From contig JASJOG010000081.1 of assembly GCA_030142905.1 (NCBI GenBank), positions 868,001 to 932,000 on the forward strand: a stretch of DNA of 64,000 nucleotides, in the 5' to 3' direction. This DNA is from Heliopora coerulea (taxonomy: Eukaryota; Cnidaria; Anthozoa; Scleralcyonacea; Helioporidae). Under the pieces are notes generated by a model. The model did not search any database, was not told the origin of the DNA, and worked only from the letters and a program-made list of their open reading frames with translations. The first letter of the stretch is position 1, and the number at the start of each line of letters is the position of its first letter. Positions 47,901 to 61,400 of this stretch are shown piece by piece. Position numbers and translations under genes: made by a program.

Positions 47901-50900
47901 ATCGACAGTAATCAAACACAAAGTTAAATTTGATGTTCTATATACGATGCTCTCAAGCTATTCTATTCAGAAAAACTTTCTGAATCCCTGACTGGAATCA
48001 AACCCGTAACCATCTGATCGCCGGTGAGATGGTTCAACCATTGAGTTACATGGACTCAGATGGTGAGCAAAGGTTACATTTATGTACTTGTTCGTATTAA
48101 TGGTAGACATATGTACTGCCAGTCTGCAAGTCCCAATATGTCGTCTATTTATTTTTTAGTGCTAATCAATGATGATTTATGTTTTACTGCTAAAAAATAA
48201 ATAGACGACATATCGAGACTTTACATACTGGCAGTACATATGTCTACCATCAATACGGAGCAGTACATAAATGTAACCTTCGCTCACCATCTGAGTCCAC
48301 GTAGCTCAATGTTTAGAGCACCACACCGGCGATCAGAAGGTTATGGTTTCGATTCCCGTCAGGGACTCAAAGTGTTTCTGAGAAGAATAGCTTGAGAGTA
48401 TCGTAGATAGAACATCATATAACAAACCAAGCTACCACATTTATAACATCAAAGTTAAATTTGTTGATAATATTCATCTATTAACCATTCAGCGACGATT
48501 TAATTTGTAATACTTGTGGTTTTACTATTTCAGCGTCTAAAATGCCCAAATACGCCACAGCGTCATTAGTCAAGATGTCCTTCGGCAGCATGTTTAAAGA
48601 TTGAAAAGTCCGCTCTGAGAGGAATTCTGAACCTTTTTCCATCCGAACAGTGTCCGTTGTCCGTTTTAGAGAGTTTGGTTATATTGAAATAATGGATAAA
48701 AACGGGACGAAACGTGGTGTCCGTCTTAGAGAGGTGTCCGTAAAGAATGAGTTTACTGAATTAAGCTTTCTCCAATAGCAGATCAAGCAAAGCCGATAGA
48801 AACGTCTTGCAGCAGTGATTTTGATGCAGCGGCTTTGGTTAAGCTTAATTACTAGACCTAAGCAGTCATGAGTAAATCACTAATCCAAGCAAAGCAAACG
48901 AATCGGATTCAAAGCCAAACAGACTTTTCAAAATTCCATCAAAGATATCTTTATTCGCTAATGTTTCCCAGTTGGTATTATTTTGAGCTAACAAACAAAA
49001 GTCGCTCGGTCTTTTCGTGTTTGCAGGCGCTGATTTCGAGCCCTGCTTTTTAGAGCCTATGTTAACAGTTATAAACGCAGCAAACCCTTGGTTCAACGTC
49101 GAGAACAACTGGCCAACTGGCTAGGCTACTGTTAATCCAGTATGTCGTACACCACCATAGCCTGCGTCGCAGCCCGACTTTCACACAGAAGAAAGCGGGT
49201 TTGCGTAATAACAAACAAATGCATGTTCGGGGTCTTGCATGGTTGCACAACTTTATATAATAGATTCTGATTGCTTTACGGTTTCTTACATTCTAACGAG
49301 ACTGGTGATTGGCTTGCTTATTTGCGCAAGTCCTCCCCTTTTTCGGTTTCATTGTTTTGATTTTGCATGTGAGATGGACAGATTAATTTTGCAGGTCGTC
49401 GTGCTTACAGTTTACTCGGGAATGGGTTAACCCAGAGTGCAATCTTTGCATCAAGAAAATCGACAAACCTTGTGAAAGATTCCTTGTGGAAGGCAAAGGG
49501 TAATTCAACAGAAATACAGACCCTGCCGTTTGACATACTGTGAAGCAGCGAATTTATTTGCATAAGGCAATCAGAATCTCTTGTATAAAATCACGCAAAC
49601 AAGCAAGGCCCGAAACACGAATTTGTTCGTTATTTCACAGACCCTCTTTCTCTGACGTGAAAGTCGGGCTGCGACGCAAGCTAACACCACCACAGTTAAG
49701 TCATTTACTCACCTGCGATACTAAGCTTGGCACCGTATGCGCCGAGAAAAATGTAAAGATGAGACGGGTTACAACATTCCGGTTCCAGATCCACAACTGT
49801 CTGAAGTAGATCAATCAGAGCACCTGCCGAAAACAAACATCAAAATAATCTTGTAACGCTATAATTCAATCAACCTCAATTTTTTGCCACAAAGAACTTC
49901 TCTAAAGTGGCACTTCTTCGAAGAGATGGGACCTCAACTCGTAAAGCAATTCAACTCCGTCGAACAGGAGGACATAAATTTTCACTCGTAAGACTAGAAT
50001 AATCCTACTCAGTCGGTCACATGAAGGCTTGTCGTCCCACTAGGCTTTTTCAACACGGGTACCATTTTTTGCGGTTCTACTGCAGTTTAGTGTACCTATC
50101 TTGCCGCTGGGATTAGCATTTTTTGAGAATACCTCGGTTGAGGCTTACTGAAACGTTTGAAGTCTATATACTGTTTTGTTTTCTCTAAAATCCTATTTTT
50201 GGTGGGGTCTTTTATGCAATATGAAAATTTTGTCAATAAAACAAAATGTCGAGTTGAAGACTGAAACTGACATCCAAGATGACCGCATGCGAGACTAAGA
50301 CTGACGTTCGAAAGGCTCCATGTCCGCCACTTTTGGCTTCGCTCTTGGGTTCAGCGATTGACTTGAGTTAGCGCTCCAGTTATAAAACAGTTCGGTGGAT
50401 CCGCATCACTTGAAAGGGATACCCAAGTGAGGCAAATATTTCCTGTTTTATTACCATAAGGACAAGGCACACAGACATCACAACTCTTAATGTTAACGGT
50501 CGAAGAAATAACTTTTAATCGACTTATGTTCGAACTATTTTACGTAAGTCATCAAGTCATGATTTCTGTTATCATTAAACCACTTACATTTCACCTTTGC
50601 ACCGGTCTGTTTGGCATTTTCTCTGTTTCCAAGAAAAGTTTCAAGAAATTTCGAATGGCTTAGGATGAACTGGAACAGGTCTGTGAGTGGCATCAATAAC
50701 GCAGCTTTCTTGGAACCGCACTGGTAGACCGTTTTTACGATTACACTTAGGACAACCAGAGTTTGACCACAAGTAAAGGAAAATCTGCAGAAGTGTTATT
50801 TGAAAATATTTATTGTTGCATGCGTACAAAATAAGATGACCGTTTTACGGAGAAACTGAAATGGGAGCTTTCATTAAAGAGAATATGAAACAAACATTAA

Positions 50901-53900
50901 GTGTTTCATTTGAGTAAATAATTACGTAATACAAACGTCTGGTATTATAACCCCATGAAGTACTAATTTTTATCACCATTATTTGTAAAATGATCTTCTG
51001 GAGACTTTAAAATAGCCTGGAAAAGCGTCCTCTGTGTTGTGAATTGTAAACACATCTTTGCGATGATGGAATATTTCGTACACTCCCGAATCTCGAGATT
51101 GATGCTTGGGTCCATGGAGAAAACTGAAAAGTGTTCGCTTCATCCCCATCTCTCCCACCCTCCTTGTATAACTATGGCATATACCTCAAAGCGGACTTTA
51201 TAAACATGTTCGTCACATTCATGAACTCTTCAGAAGTAAAGTTATCATTCGTTCTGATCTTTAAGGGTCCCTGCAAAAAGATAAAAGTACTTGTATAACT
51301 GTACTATAGCGGAGATTTAGGCCAAATATAGGCTTAACTGAAAACATTTTAAGGTGGCTAAACACAGTTTCAGGCCGCGACCAGCGGTAATTAGCAACAG
51401 TATAACAGTTTCTACATGACAACCTAACAGATGACCCAAATACCTTGACATTTCTCCTGTTGATCATAGGCCTGATAGTTTCGCGAAGGTTCCCCACAAA
51501 CGGTCTAGAAAACCTTGCAGATTCTGGTTCAACACACTGGGGACTGTATCTATCGATTTTCAATCTTTATTTTCCACTTGCGATCGTTACAAACATATCT
51601 AGAGCAGTGATATCTGGTTCTGTCGCGTGTTCCTTTATACTTAATTAACCGCCTATTAATTAATTATGTTACAAATTCAATTTCCTTCCATCAACCACAC
51701 CTAATTACCCAATTAACTGTTACAAATTCAATTTCCTATCATCAACCACGCCTAATTACCCAATTAACTATAATGCCGACAGTTTTTATTTTATAATTAA
51801 ATCTAACGCTATCCCAACATCTAAAAGGATTTATTTCTCAACAGATAGGGCTGAAATTGGCCACACCCAAAAACAGTTTTTAAGATCGCTGGAACAATCA
51901 TGAACGTCAAACCGACATTGCCGAGTGATTTGTTAAAATACACGTATCAGGAACAAGTTTCATCCCACTTTGATCCCTGTTCGATTGAAAGGGCGATTTG
52001 CAATACAACTCTTTGGAAGAAATAAAAATTACAGAGCTACCAGAGTAATAGTAATTCTGGGGAGAGTGCTAAATAATTTCTTGGGCGTAAATTATCCACT
52101 GGAGGCCGAAACTGATCCATCGTATAGGATTCCTCCAACCTTTGAGCAATCGATCCTTTAGTTTTCAATTTATTATCGTAAAAATAGTAAAAATACAGCC
52201 ACTGACCTTTCCATATTGCTCTAGGTAGCACAGGATTCTCAAACGCAAGCTTTCGTCGACTAAATAAAAGTTTGAAAATAGGAGTAGTTGAAAACTGAAG
52301 GAAAATTAGGCTTCTAGTAATGGTTTTTATTCCTCGCAGGGTGGAGCACTTGATAGAATAACCATAGGAGGCGAGTTCTACGGAGGTGGTTCGGTTCACC
52401 GATGTATCGATGATATCGGTGTCGCAAGAAATTCGCTCGCTCCCCCACGCGGAGGTTATGAATTTCCCTGAAAAGCCGCCCTCCCTGGGTGAAATTCCTA
52501 GGAATCCCGCCCTGCAGGGCAATATCCTAAGGACCCATTTACACGATATGACTGCCGTATACGATTGTTCATTTTGATGTATCCGATTCAGTCGTAAGAG
52601 TCTTCAGGACCAATTGCAACATTCGCGAGCAAATAGCAAGCAGGAATTGTGCTTTTATGACATAATCGCATAAGCCAAAGTGAAGAATCGTATAGGAGAA
52701 TCCTGTCGTGTGGATAGGCCTTAACATACACGTAACCTCTAGAAACTTTGCCCAAATACCATTTAAAAACGGTGCATTACAAGAAAAGAATTCCTGCCCA
52801 CTAAATACATTTCTATTTTAAAAAGAATATACATCGATTAGTAATTAGAATAGTTTGTGATTAGACTGAGGGTAGTCTGATCATTTTAGCTAGTGGTGAA
52901 GTGAGTGAAGCACCAAGCCAGTTACTCTAAATAGAACTGCATTGTATGCATTTTTGGTGGCATAATTCCCAGAAAAGATCCCGTGCAATCCTATCATTAT
53001 ACACTTAAGCCACATATCAATTTTAGGGTATGACTGATTATAAGTTATAGTGATTCATCGAGACATTAGGGAAACAGATACTTCAAAGGCACGGAGACAT
53101 TGTAAGCCAATACAAATCATACCATCCACCCTGAACTACGTAATACAAAAACACAAACTTGAAACACTTTGTGAAGCCAACATACCTTGAGGCCGCCGAC
53201 CTTTTAAAAGTTTAATTAGCCGTTCCATACATGCAAAAAGAAAAACTGCATTGAAAGTTTTTCGATCCTTTTTGTTTAACGAGTGTTTGAGAATGGACTG
53301 CCATAAAGACTCAACCGTCTGCACCTTGTACCTTAAATAATAGTAAACATGACCAGTTGAGCACCTGTTCATCTTTCATTTCCAAACTTATTTTCAACCC
53401 AGGTAAGGAGTTGATCAAACAGGGAGCAATTGCAAAGAATTATTTCAACGACGAGTTCGACCACGCCATCATAACACGGGAAAACTAACGAATTTCGAGG
53501 CTACAATCCCGACAGATTTATTCCTTTCGAGCGTTTAGTTAACGTGGTCAAAAGCAAGGAGAACGACTTGTTGAAATGGGTTCTCAAAAGATGACGACTT
53601 CATCTGACGGTCTTTAAAAGTTGAGTGGTCTTTAAAAATCTTTAAAAATCTGAACTCTTGCCAGAGTGATTACCGAACGGTGAAAAATTTGTCCATACCA
53701 ACCACTGAATCAAAATTCCCCACAAGTTTCACATCCAATCTATTTACTTGTTTACTGTCCAAGAACCAACCGAAAATCTAGAAATTCATACTTACAAATC
53801 CCAACTTAGGGAATGCTTCCGCTTGGTCACATCCTCAAATAACTTCTTAAGGGCTTCGTTTTCTGCAACGAAACAAAGCAAAAAACAAACTCATTGACAA

Positions 53901-56900
53901 AAAACTCTGAGGATAAAAAAAGAAACGCCAACAGGTTACACCAATACAATCATAAACACAAGAAGCAATACAAACACCAGCACTAGCATCAACGCCAGCA
54001 CAACCATCAACGCCAGTACCAGCATCAACGCCAGCACCAGCACTAGCACCAACGCCAGTACAAGCACTAGTACTACCAATACCACCAACATCAGCTATAA
54101 ATCACCACCAACACCAGTACAAACTCCCACACCAGCAATGGTACCGAAACCATCACCTGCGTCCACAGCCGGACCAGCACCAGTACCAGCACGAGTATCA
54201 GCACGAGTACCAACACCAGTACCAATACAAATACCAGCACCAACACTAGCACCAGCACTAGCACCAACACCGGTAAGGGCACCAGTACTACTCATAAACA
54301 CCAATACCAGTACCAAAACCTACACAACATTAGTACCGAAACCAGCATCTGTATTCACAGCCGGACTAGCACCAGCACCAGCACCAACAAGTAAACCAGT
54401 CGTTGAAACAGAACCAATAACAGCGTCAAAATAGAATCAATACCAGAATAAGAACTAACAACAACACCGATACCACTACTAGCACCTGCACCAAAACAGT
54501 ACCAGTATCAGCACCAAAAACATTATCAATACCAGAACGTGAACTAATACCAACAACGACAACAACAACAGGAAAACCAAAAATAAAACTGAAACACAAA
54601 ATTTTACCTGATTTTTGGACTTCCAGAAGACGCAACATGGATTGAGAATACTTTAATTTTTGTTTAAAATGAAAATAGAGAACGCAGATAATTTTAGTCA
54701 AGGGTAACTATGACGGGTATTATACAATACATAAAACGATAGGATGTTGCCAAACATTCTACGTACCACATGGGCGCGTTTTTCAGGTTTCGTACCGAGC
54801 AACCATTCCTTAAACCTCGGCCATAACACTTGGCCAATGTATTCTAGACATCTTCGAGTTCGTTTACTGGGAGAAGTCACGTCTCCTGTTCAACATTGAA
54901 AGAATAGTTAATAAGTTGACGCAATGGCTCTCACTGGAGTTGTGCGGCTTGGATGGTCAACATTTAGTAAAGGTTTAACGTGGAGCGTCTCGAAGACTTA
55001 AATATGTCATCTTGTAAACCTGAAATTCTTGAAATGTCAAGTCGATGCTTGTTAAAGATTACAATACTCTATCAGTTAGGGCTGCCAGTAAGGTGACCCG
55101 GGTATTTTTCTAAGGGATCCGCCCCCAAGGCCTCCACAGTAATTAGGTCACTAACATAGGCCCCCTCCACACGTATAGGGTTTCGTGGGAAAACGCATAT
55201 TTTATGCATTTTAGCCTTTTGTCTACTCGTAAACGTTTTACCCATGCGGTGGCCGGGTTTAGAATAGCACCGAGGTATCCCTGCCTGTCGTAAGAGGCGA
55301 CTAAAAGGGTTGGCGTCAGGAAGGACATCCGGCCGTAAAAACCTCAGTCCCAAATATGAAGGTTTCTGATCGGAAAAATACTTATGCTACGGCATGCACG
55401 GTAATCGACGCTCAGGGACAAACCATGAACCCTGTGAAAAGTAAGCAAGGGGTAGCGCAGCAACCAAAATTGAAAAAACGGTTAAAGAAGCAAGTGGAAA
55501 ATCTGAGAATAGGAAACTGGAATGTAGGATCAATGACTGGGAGAGGACGAGAAATTGTAGATGTGATGGAGAGGAGGAAGGTAGAGATTCTCTGCGTGCA
55601 GGAAACAAAGTGGAAGGGGAATACGGCCCGTCAACTAGGAAATGGCTATAAATTACTCTACTCAGGACACGACACGAAGACAAATGGGGTAGGAATAATA
55701 CTGAGTAAGAAAATGACGGAAAAAGTGGTTGAAGTTGATAGATACTCGGACAGGATAATGAGGGTGAAATTAACAGTGGGAAAAGAATTATGGAATGTGA
55801 TATCTGCGTATGCACCTCAGGTTGGGAGGCCATGGGAGGAGAAAGAGTCTTTTGTGGAAGAGCTAGAACATGTGATAAGGAAGATACCTGGAAATGAAAC
55901 GTTAATAATTGGAGGAGATCTTAACGCACACTTAGGAGAGCGGAATGAGAATTATAGAGAGGAACATGGACAACGTGGGTATGGCACTAGTAATGAGGAA
56001 GGGGAGCTGGAAAAAAGGTGATTCAGAGAATGCATAGTGACTAGAGAGATCACTTCGGGATTTCGCTGAGTTTTGAAGTAGGCCGCCGAGGGTAAAAATA
56101 AGACTGAGAATTTGCGAGGGGCCAAAAGTCACGAGCCTCTTGGGAGGTAGGGAAGTCTCGTAACGTGCTTCCCCCGGGCAACTTACAAGAATTCAAATCT
56201 CTGTGATGCATTTGCTAACCCATAAACGAAACCTCGGGACTCATATACTGTACTTTTGTACTTCGTGGAGAACAACTTTAACTCTTTCCCGGCGGAGTAA
56301 AACGTCTCTCATTTTACTCTGGCTAACGGCAGAAGACTTTTTCATAAGGTAACTCCGCTGGCCGCTTGATCACACAAGACTCAATCTTTGTAATGAGAAT
56401 ATTAAAGAGCGATGCTTAATGGAAATATGGGAAGGTCAAACAGGGGATGAGATGTGGGAAAAAATATGTAGAGTATTGTATGAGGAGGCGGAAAAAGGTT
56501 GCGGAAAATCAAAAGGCGGACGCCCAAGGAAAAAGGAGACGTGGTGGTGGGAAAATGAGGTGCAGATGGCTATAAGAGACAAGAAGAAAGTGTACAAATA
56601 CTAAGGGATGGTTTAGCAAATCAAGATGAGTATAAGAAGTGGAAGAAAGAAGCAAAACGTGCAGTGGCAAGAGCAAAAGAGAGAGCATGGAAAGACTGGT
56701 ATGATAAACTGGAGACGAAAGAAGGAGAGGATAAGATCTATAAAATAGCTAAACAGAGGTAAACAGAAGAAAGACATAGAACAGATGACAGCAGTGAAAG
56801 ACAAAGAAGGAAGAATCCTCACTGGGGAGAAAGAAGTAAAGGATAGATGGAAAGAGTATTTTGAAGAGTTGCTAAACATAGAAAATGAAAGAGACGACCT

Positions 56901-58427
56901 AGAAGAGAGTGAAATAGTCCATGGCCCAGTAGAGGAGATCTCCTTGGCAGAAGTGAAGAAAGCGGTTGAGAGCCTGAAGAACGATAAAGCTGCAGGACCT
57001 ACTGGGATAACCGCGGAGCATTTTAAATACCTAGATATGGAGGGAATTGGATGGATGACAATGTTGCTTAATAAAATTATGGAGGAGGAAACAGTTCCTG
57101 TGGCTTGGACTAGGAGCTATTTGATTAAGATTTATAAAGACAAAGGTGATCCGTTACAATGCAAGGATTTCAGAGGAATAAAGTTGCTTGAGGTGGGACT
57201 TAAGGTGCTAGAGAAGGTTCTGGATGGAAGATTAAGAAAAGCAGTGAAGATAGGTGTTGCTCAGTTTGGTTTCCAACCAGAAAAGGGGACAAGAGATGCA
57301 ATGTTTATCTTGAGACAACTGCAAGAGAAAGTTCTAGAAAAGAGGGAGAAACTGTTTGTGGCATTCTTAGATTTGGAAAAGGCTTATGACCGAGTACCCA
57401 GGGAAGTTGTCTACTGGTGTATGAGGAAAAGAGGAATACCGGAGAAATTAGTGAGAATAGTTAAAGCAACATATGAGAAGGTGACAACAAGGGTGAGAAT
57501 GCCCTTTGGCGATACAGAAGAGTTTGAGATCAAAGTTGGCCTGCATCAAGGGTCAGCTCTGAGCCCTTTTCTTTTTATCTTGGTATTGGATACACTTACG
57601 GAGCATATTGAGACTGCTATACCTTGGGAGTTACTTTTTGCTGACGATATTGCATTGATTGGGAGAACGAAAGAGGAATTACAGGGAAAGATCTTGAATT
57701 GGCAAAACGAACTGAAAAGGGGAGGTTTGAAGATGAGTGTAGAGAAGTCAGAAATCCTGGTGATGGAAAGAAATAAAGGAGCAGTTGTTAGGATAGTGGA
57801 CATTAATGGTAAGGAGTTAGTACAGGTGGAGGATTTCAAGTACCTGGGGTCAGTGCTGGAAGTAGGAGGCTCGTGGAAAGCAGTGAAGCAGAGAGTAAAG
57901 GTAGCGTGGATGAAATGGAGGAAAATGTCAGGAGTCACTTGCGATAAGAAGATGCCACGGAAGTTAAAATGCAAAAATTTACAGGACAGTAATAAGACCG
58001 GTGCTGTTATACGGAGCGGAATGCTGGACAATGAGGAAAAAAGAAGAGAATTTGCTGAAAAGAACAGAGATGCGAATGTTGAGATGGATTCTGGGAGTGT
58101 CGTTAGAAGATAAGATAAGAAATGATGAAATCAGAAGAAGATGTGGTGTGGTATGCATTGCAGAGAAAGTTAAGGAAGCAAGGTTAAGATGGTATGGACA
58201 TGTGTTGAGGAGAAGCAAAGAAGAGCCAATTAGAAGTATTACGGAACTAAACATAGAGGGAAACAGAGGACGGGGGAGACCTAAGAAGAGATGGTCAGAT
58301 TGCGTGAAAGAAGATTTGAATGAGAAAGGACTAACATCAGATATGACGAGGGACAGAAGTTATTGGAGAACCAGAATCCGAGCAGCCGACCCTATGACAG
58401 TCTGGGACTAGGGCTGTGTAAAAGAAG

Positions 58428-58458
<31 letters not shown>

Positions 58459-61400
58459 CTACTCGTAAACGTTTAGTAGGTAAAGTCGCTCGCTTCCAAC
58501 GAAAACGGAGACTTTCGAAAACGCCTTTGAAATTGCAGAATTGAAAACGGAGACTTTTAGAAACGGAGACTTTTAAAAACGGTGTTAGACCCAGTTCTCT
58601 AACATGAAGACCACTATCCGAGATCAGTAATTTTGATTGGCCAGACATGATTTAATTAACTCTTCCATTGTTTTCAGCGTTGTCGTGTGGACGCAATAAT
58701 TTGACGCGCTGTCATTTAAATGAAAACGCATAAATTTGAAAACTTATACAGGGGGATGTAACCACAGAGGGTTAAATAAAATTATGTGAAGTCTATCTAT
58801 AACATGAAAACTTTTTTGAGTTTCAGAATCTCATATTTTTAAGACCCAACCGGGACCAGTTGTGCCAAATGCAATGGTAGGTCCTCGGCAGGAAATCGAA
58901 CCCTCGACCTTGGCAGAGCATTGCTCCATATGTTTACAAGGTAGCGGGCAACGTCGTACCCAGGGTCTTTACTCGCAGAGTAAAGACTCTGGGTACGAGT
59001 TAGAGCGCGGGCTCGATTTGGTCGGCTCTTGAACGTAACCACCGAGGTGGGACTTGAAAATTAAATACTTTATTTATCTGATAATTTTTTTCAAAAAAAT
59101 TGTTGGGGTTTGGATCCTGATCTTAACCCGAATCCTAACGCTAACCCTAACTCTAACTCTAATCCTAATGAGAACAGTCAGGATAATTTTGAATTTTAGG
59201 ACCACTGAAAAATCAAGATTGTCCTCAATCTTAGGGTTAAAGGATATCAGATAAATAGGTGGGTTGCAACCAATCCTTTAGGATTCAGACTACAATCATA
59301 CGGCGGCCATATTGGTTTCAGATACAATAGAAATTGAGATTCTTCTGTTAAAGTTCATCCAAGATGGCTGCCATGACGTCACTTGCACACCACCGATAAA
59401 ACACTTAAATTTTCCAGTCCTAGTCTCCACACGGTTACCTGGTCTTAGTGGTCTTACGTTACCTGGTCTTACGTTTTAGTGCTAACCGTTCGATTCCCAG
59501 CCGGGAATATGGGAGCTCTCTTTGTAACAGGGGCCTTAAGATCCAAGACGTTAACTTGAACGACGGCGACCTTTAAAATATCGGCATTTGAAGAAACCAC
59601 GGTTTATTTACGGTTGATACTTGTTTTATGACTCCTAAAGCACTCCAGTTCTCCTAAAACGACTCTAGTCTCGGGTTGGATTCAATCTTAATAGCTTTTT
59701 CCACTCTGTGAGCTGACATCGTCCTTAAGACGTGATTAGTTTTCCCTTTTTTTTTTTTAAGGTCGCGTCGTTGAAGTTGATGTCTTGGATCTTAAGGGCT
59801 GTTTACACGTGGGATTTTGTGCCTTGCGATTGACATCTTGGAGTATGTATTTGACTGACGAAAACGTACAGGATAAACTGCAGCCAATCATAAGCGGATA
59901 TCTTGCTGGACAAACTATCATGAGTCTATTACACACCAGGGTCCCTAATATTTCAACCTCGACGGTCATCCCGCCGGTAATCAGGTTTCGGGATTTGTTA
60001 AGCTTAAAAGAAAAGAACAGCTGCATGGGTCTTACCTCTAGTTACGGAAGAAATGTAGAAGTTGATCAAAGGAAGACAGACACTCCACTGCGAGTCAGCC
60101 TCTAGGAACCGGGCTTCATTTTTGCCCTCCGCGTACCTTTCTTTTAGCCTGTTTTTACTAAACTTCACAAACAGTTGTTCAAATTGGTCTACTAATGAAG
60201 GCCTGTCAGTGAGTAAAATAACCGCTGTATCAACGCGAGCGGGCGTCGGGTGGTCCAAACAAGTAAACAAAAAGGAGATGCTGAGTTGTTCTGAGACGCT
60301 GGAAAAATTTGTAATAAATTTTGTCACAAGTTCGTCGGTTTCTTGACAGTTGAGCCAGGTTAGTAAGTGAAAAACTCGTTCCAGTACTTCGGGTGACATG
60401 GATATTTCGGAGCAGCTTTTAGCTGTAAATATAAAGCACACAGTTGTTTGGAAAAGAGCAATCAGAAAATAATGATTTAAGGAACAAAGTATAATCAAAT
60501 AAAAGAAATGATTAATGGGAAACCAAATGTTCAAAAAGTCACTGTTGTTGCTAGCAATTCTTCCACATTTTCCCAATACGTTCGAGGCTTTATTTGATTG
60601 GCTGTCCACGGTTAAGAGTATTTTTGATGAACTGGGATGTTTGGGCACCTTAATAATTTACACTGAATTAACTTTCCTTGGTTCTAATTTACCTGTGTTA
60701 TCTTACCAATGCACTGGTCTTAGTCAATCAGAATTGAGAAATATTTTTCACTTGTCTGATCAGCACAACATACAGCATGGTTTAGATTGTATTCAGGAAA
60801 ACAAGTACAAGTAAATCTTTCAAAGACTGTCAAAATAGCACGAGTCCAAAGGATGAGTAAATTTTTTTCCAAAACCTACGACAAACCGTGCTATTAGCGA
60901 CTTATATTTATTATAAAATTCATTAAGCATTCATAAGGAAAAGACAAAAGAAAATCATGAGCGTGTCTGGATCTGTATATGTGATAAACACACTGTGGAG
61001 AAGAAATTAACTTTTTCCGCTTAGAAAACATAATTTCCAAACATTCTTCGCGAATTAGCGTATTAGGAGGTTCATTTTAGAAGACATCCAGAAAAACTTA
61101 CAGTACGTGCTTTATCGGATCTAAAACACTCTGCTATCTTCTCGTGTTTTAAGTCCTGATAAAGCACTCCTGCTCGGTTTTTAAATATAACTTATAAAAT
61201 TCATTAATTCATAAGGAAAATGCAAAGGACAATCAAAATCGTGTCATGTCTTAATATGTGTTTAAGACACATGTGCCTTCATACGTGGACAAGAAGTTAA
61301 TTTTCTTGGCTTAGAAAATATAAATTTCAAAACTTTCTTCACGAATTAGCGTGTTATAAGGTGAATCTTATTAGGCATTTAAAAAAACTCGCAGTACGTG

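Larger units (their letters stand above)
55239..58456 (+). mobile_element. Near-full-length RTE-type LINE (URB1 intron)
   Basis: The element begins just after the left target duplication with a GC-rich leader containing CCTGCCTGTCGTAAGAGGCG, a phrase common in RTE 5' ends. It encodes an endonuclease (55356-56021) and an RT (56400-58411) and ends in a GAA repeat (58422-58456) against the right duplication (58457-58474). The order EN, RT and basic C-terminus, and the HQGSALSPFLF/FADD motifs, fit RTE (BovB-like). It is antisense to URB1. The connection between EN and RT is damaged. Confidence 0.92.

Noticed and set aside
48285..48375. Functional tRNA gene
   Set aside because: The acceptor and D-arm look good, but the anticodon stem pairs poorly and the sequence recurs as part of a SINE and of an inverted duplicate.
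48866..49108. Minus-strand segment as the missing URB1 exon between exons l and m
   Set aside because: An acceptor-like TTTGTTAG with the right phase exists, but the peptide does not resemble the expected family segment and ends in a stop.
54091..54434. Val/Leu-rich and Pro/Ala-rich ORFs
   Set aside because: Translations of the ACCAGC minisatellite in a URB1 intron.
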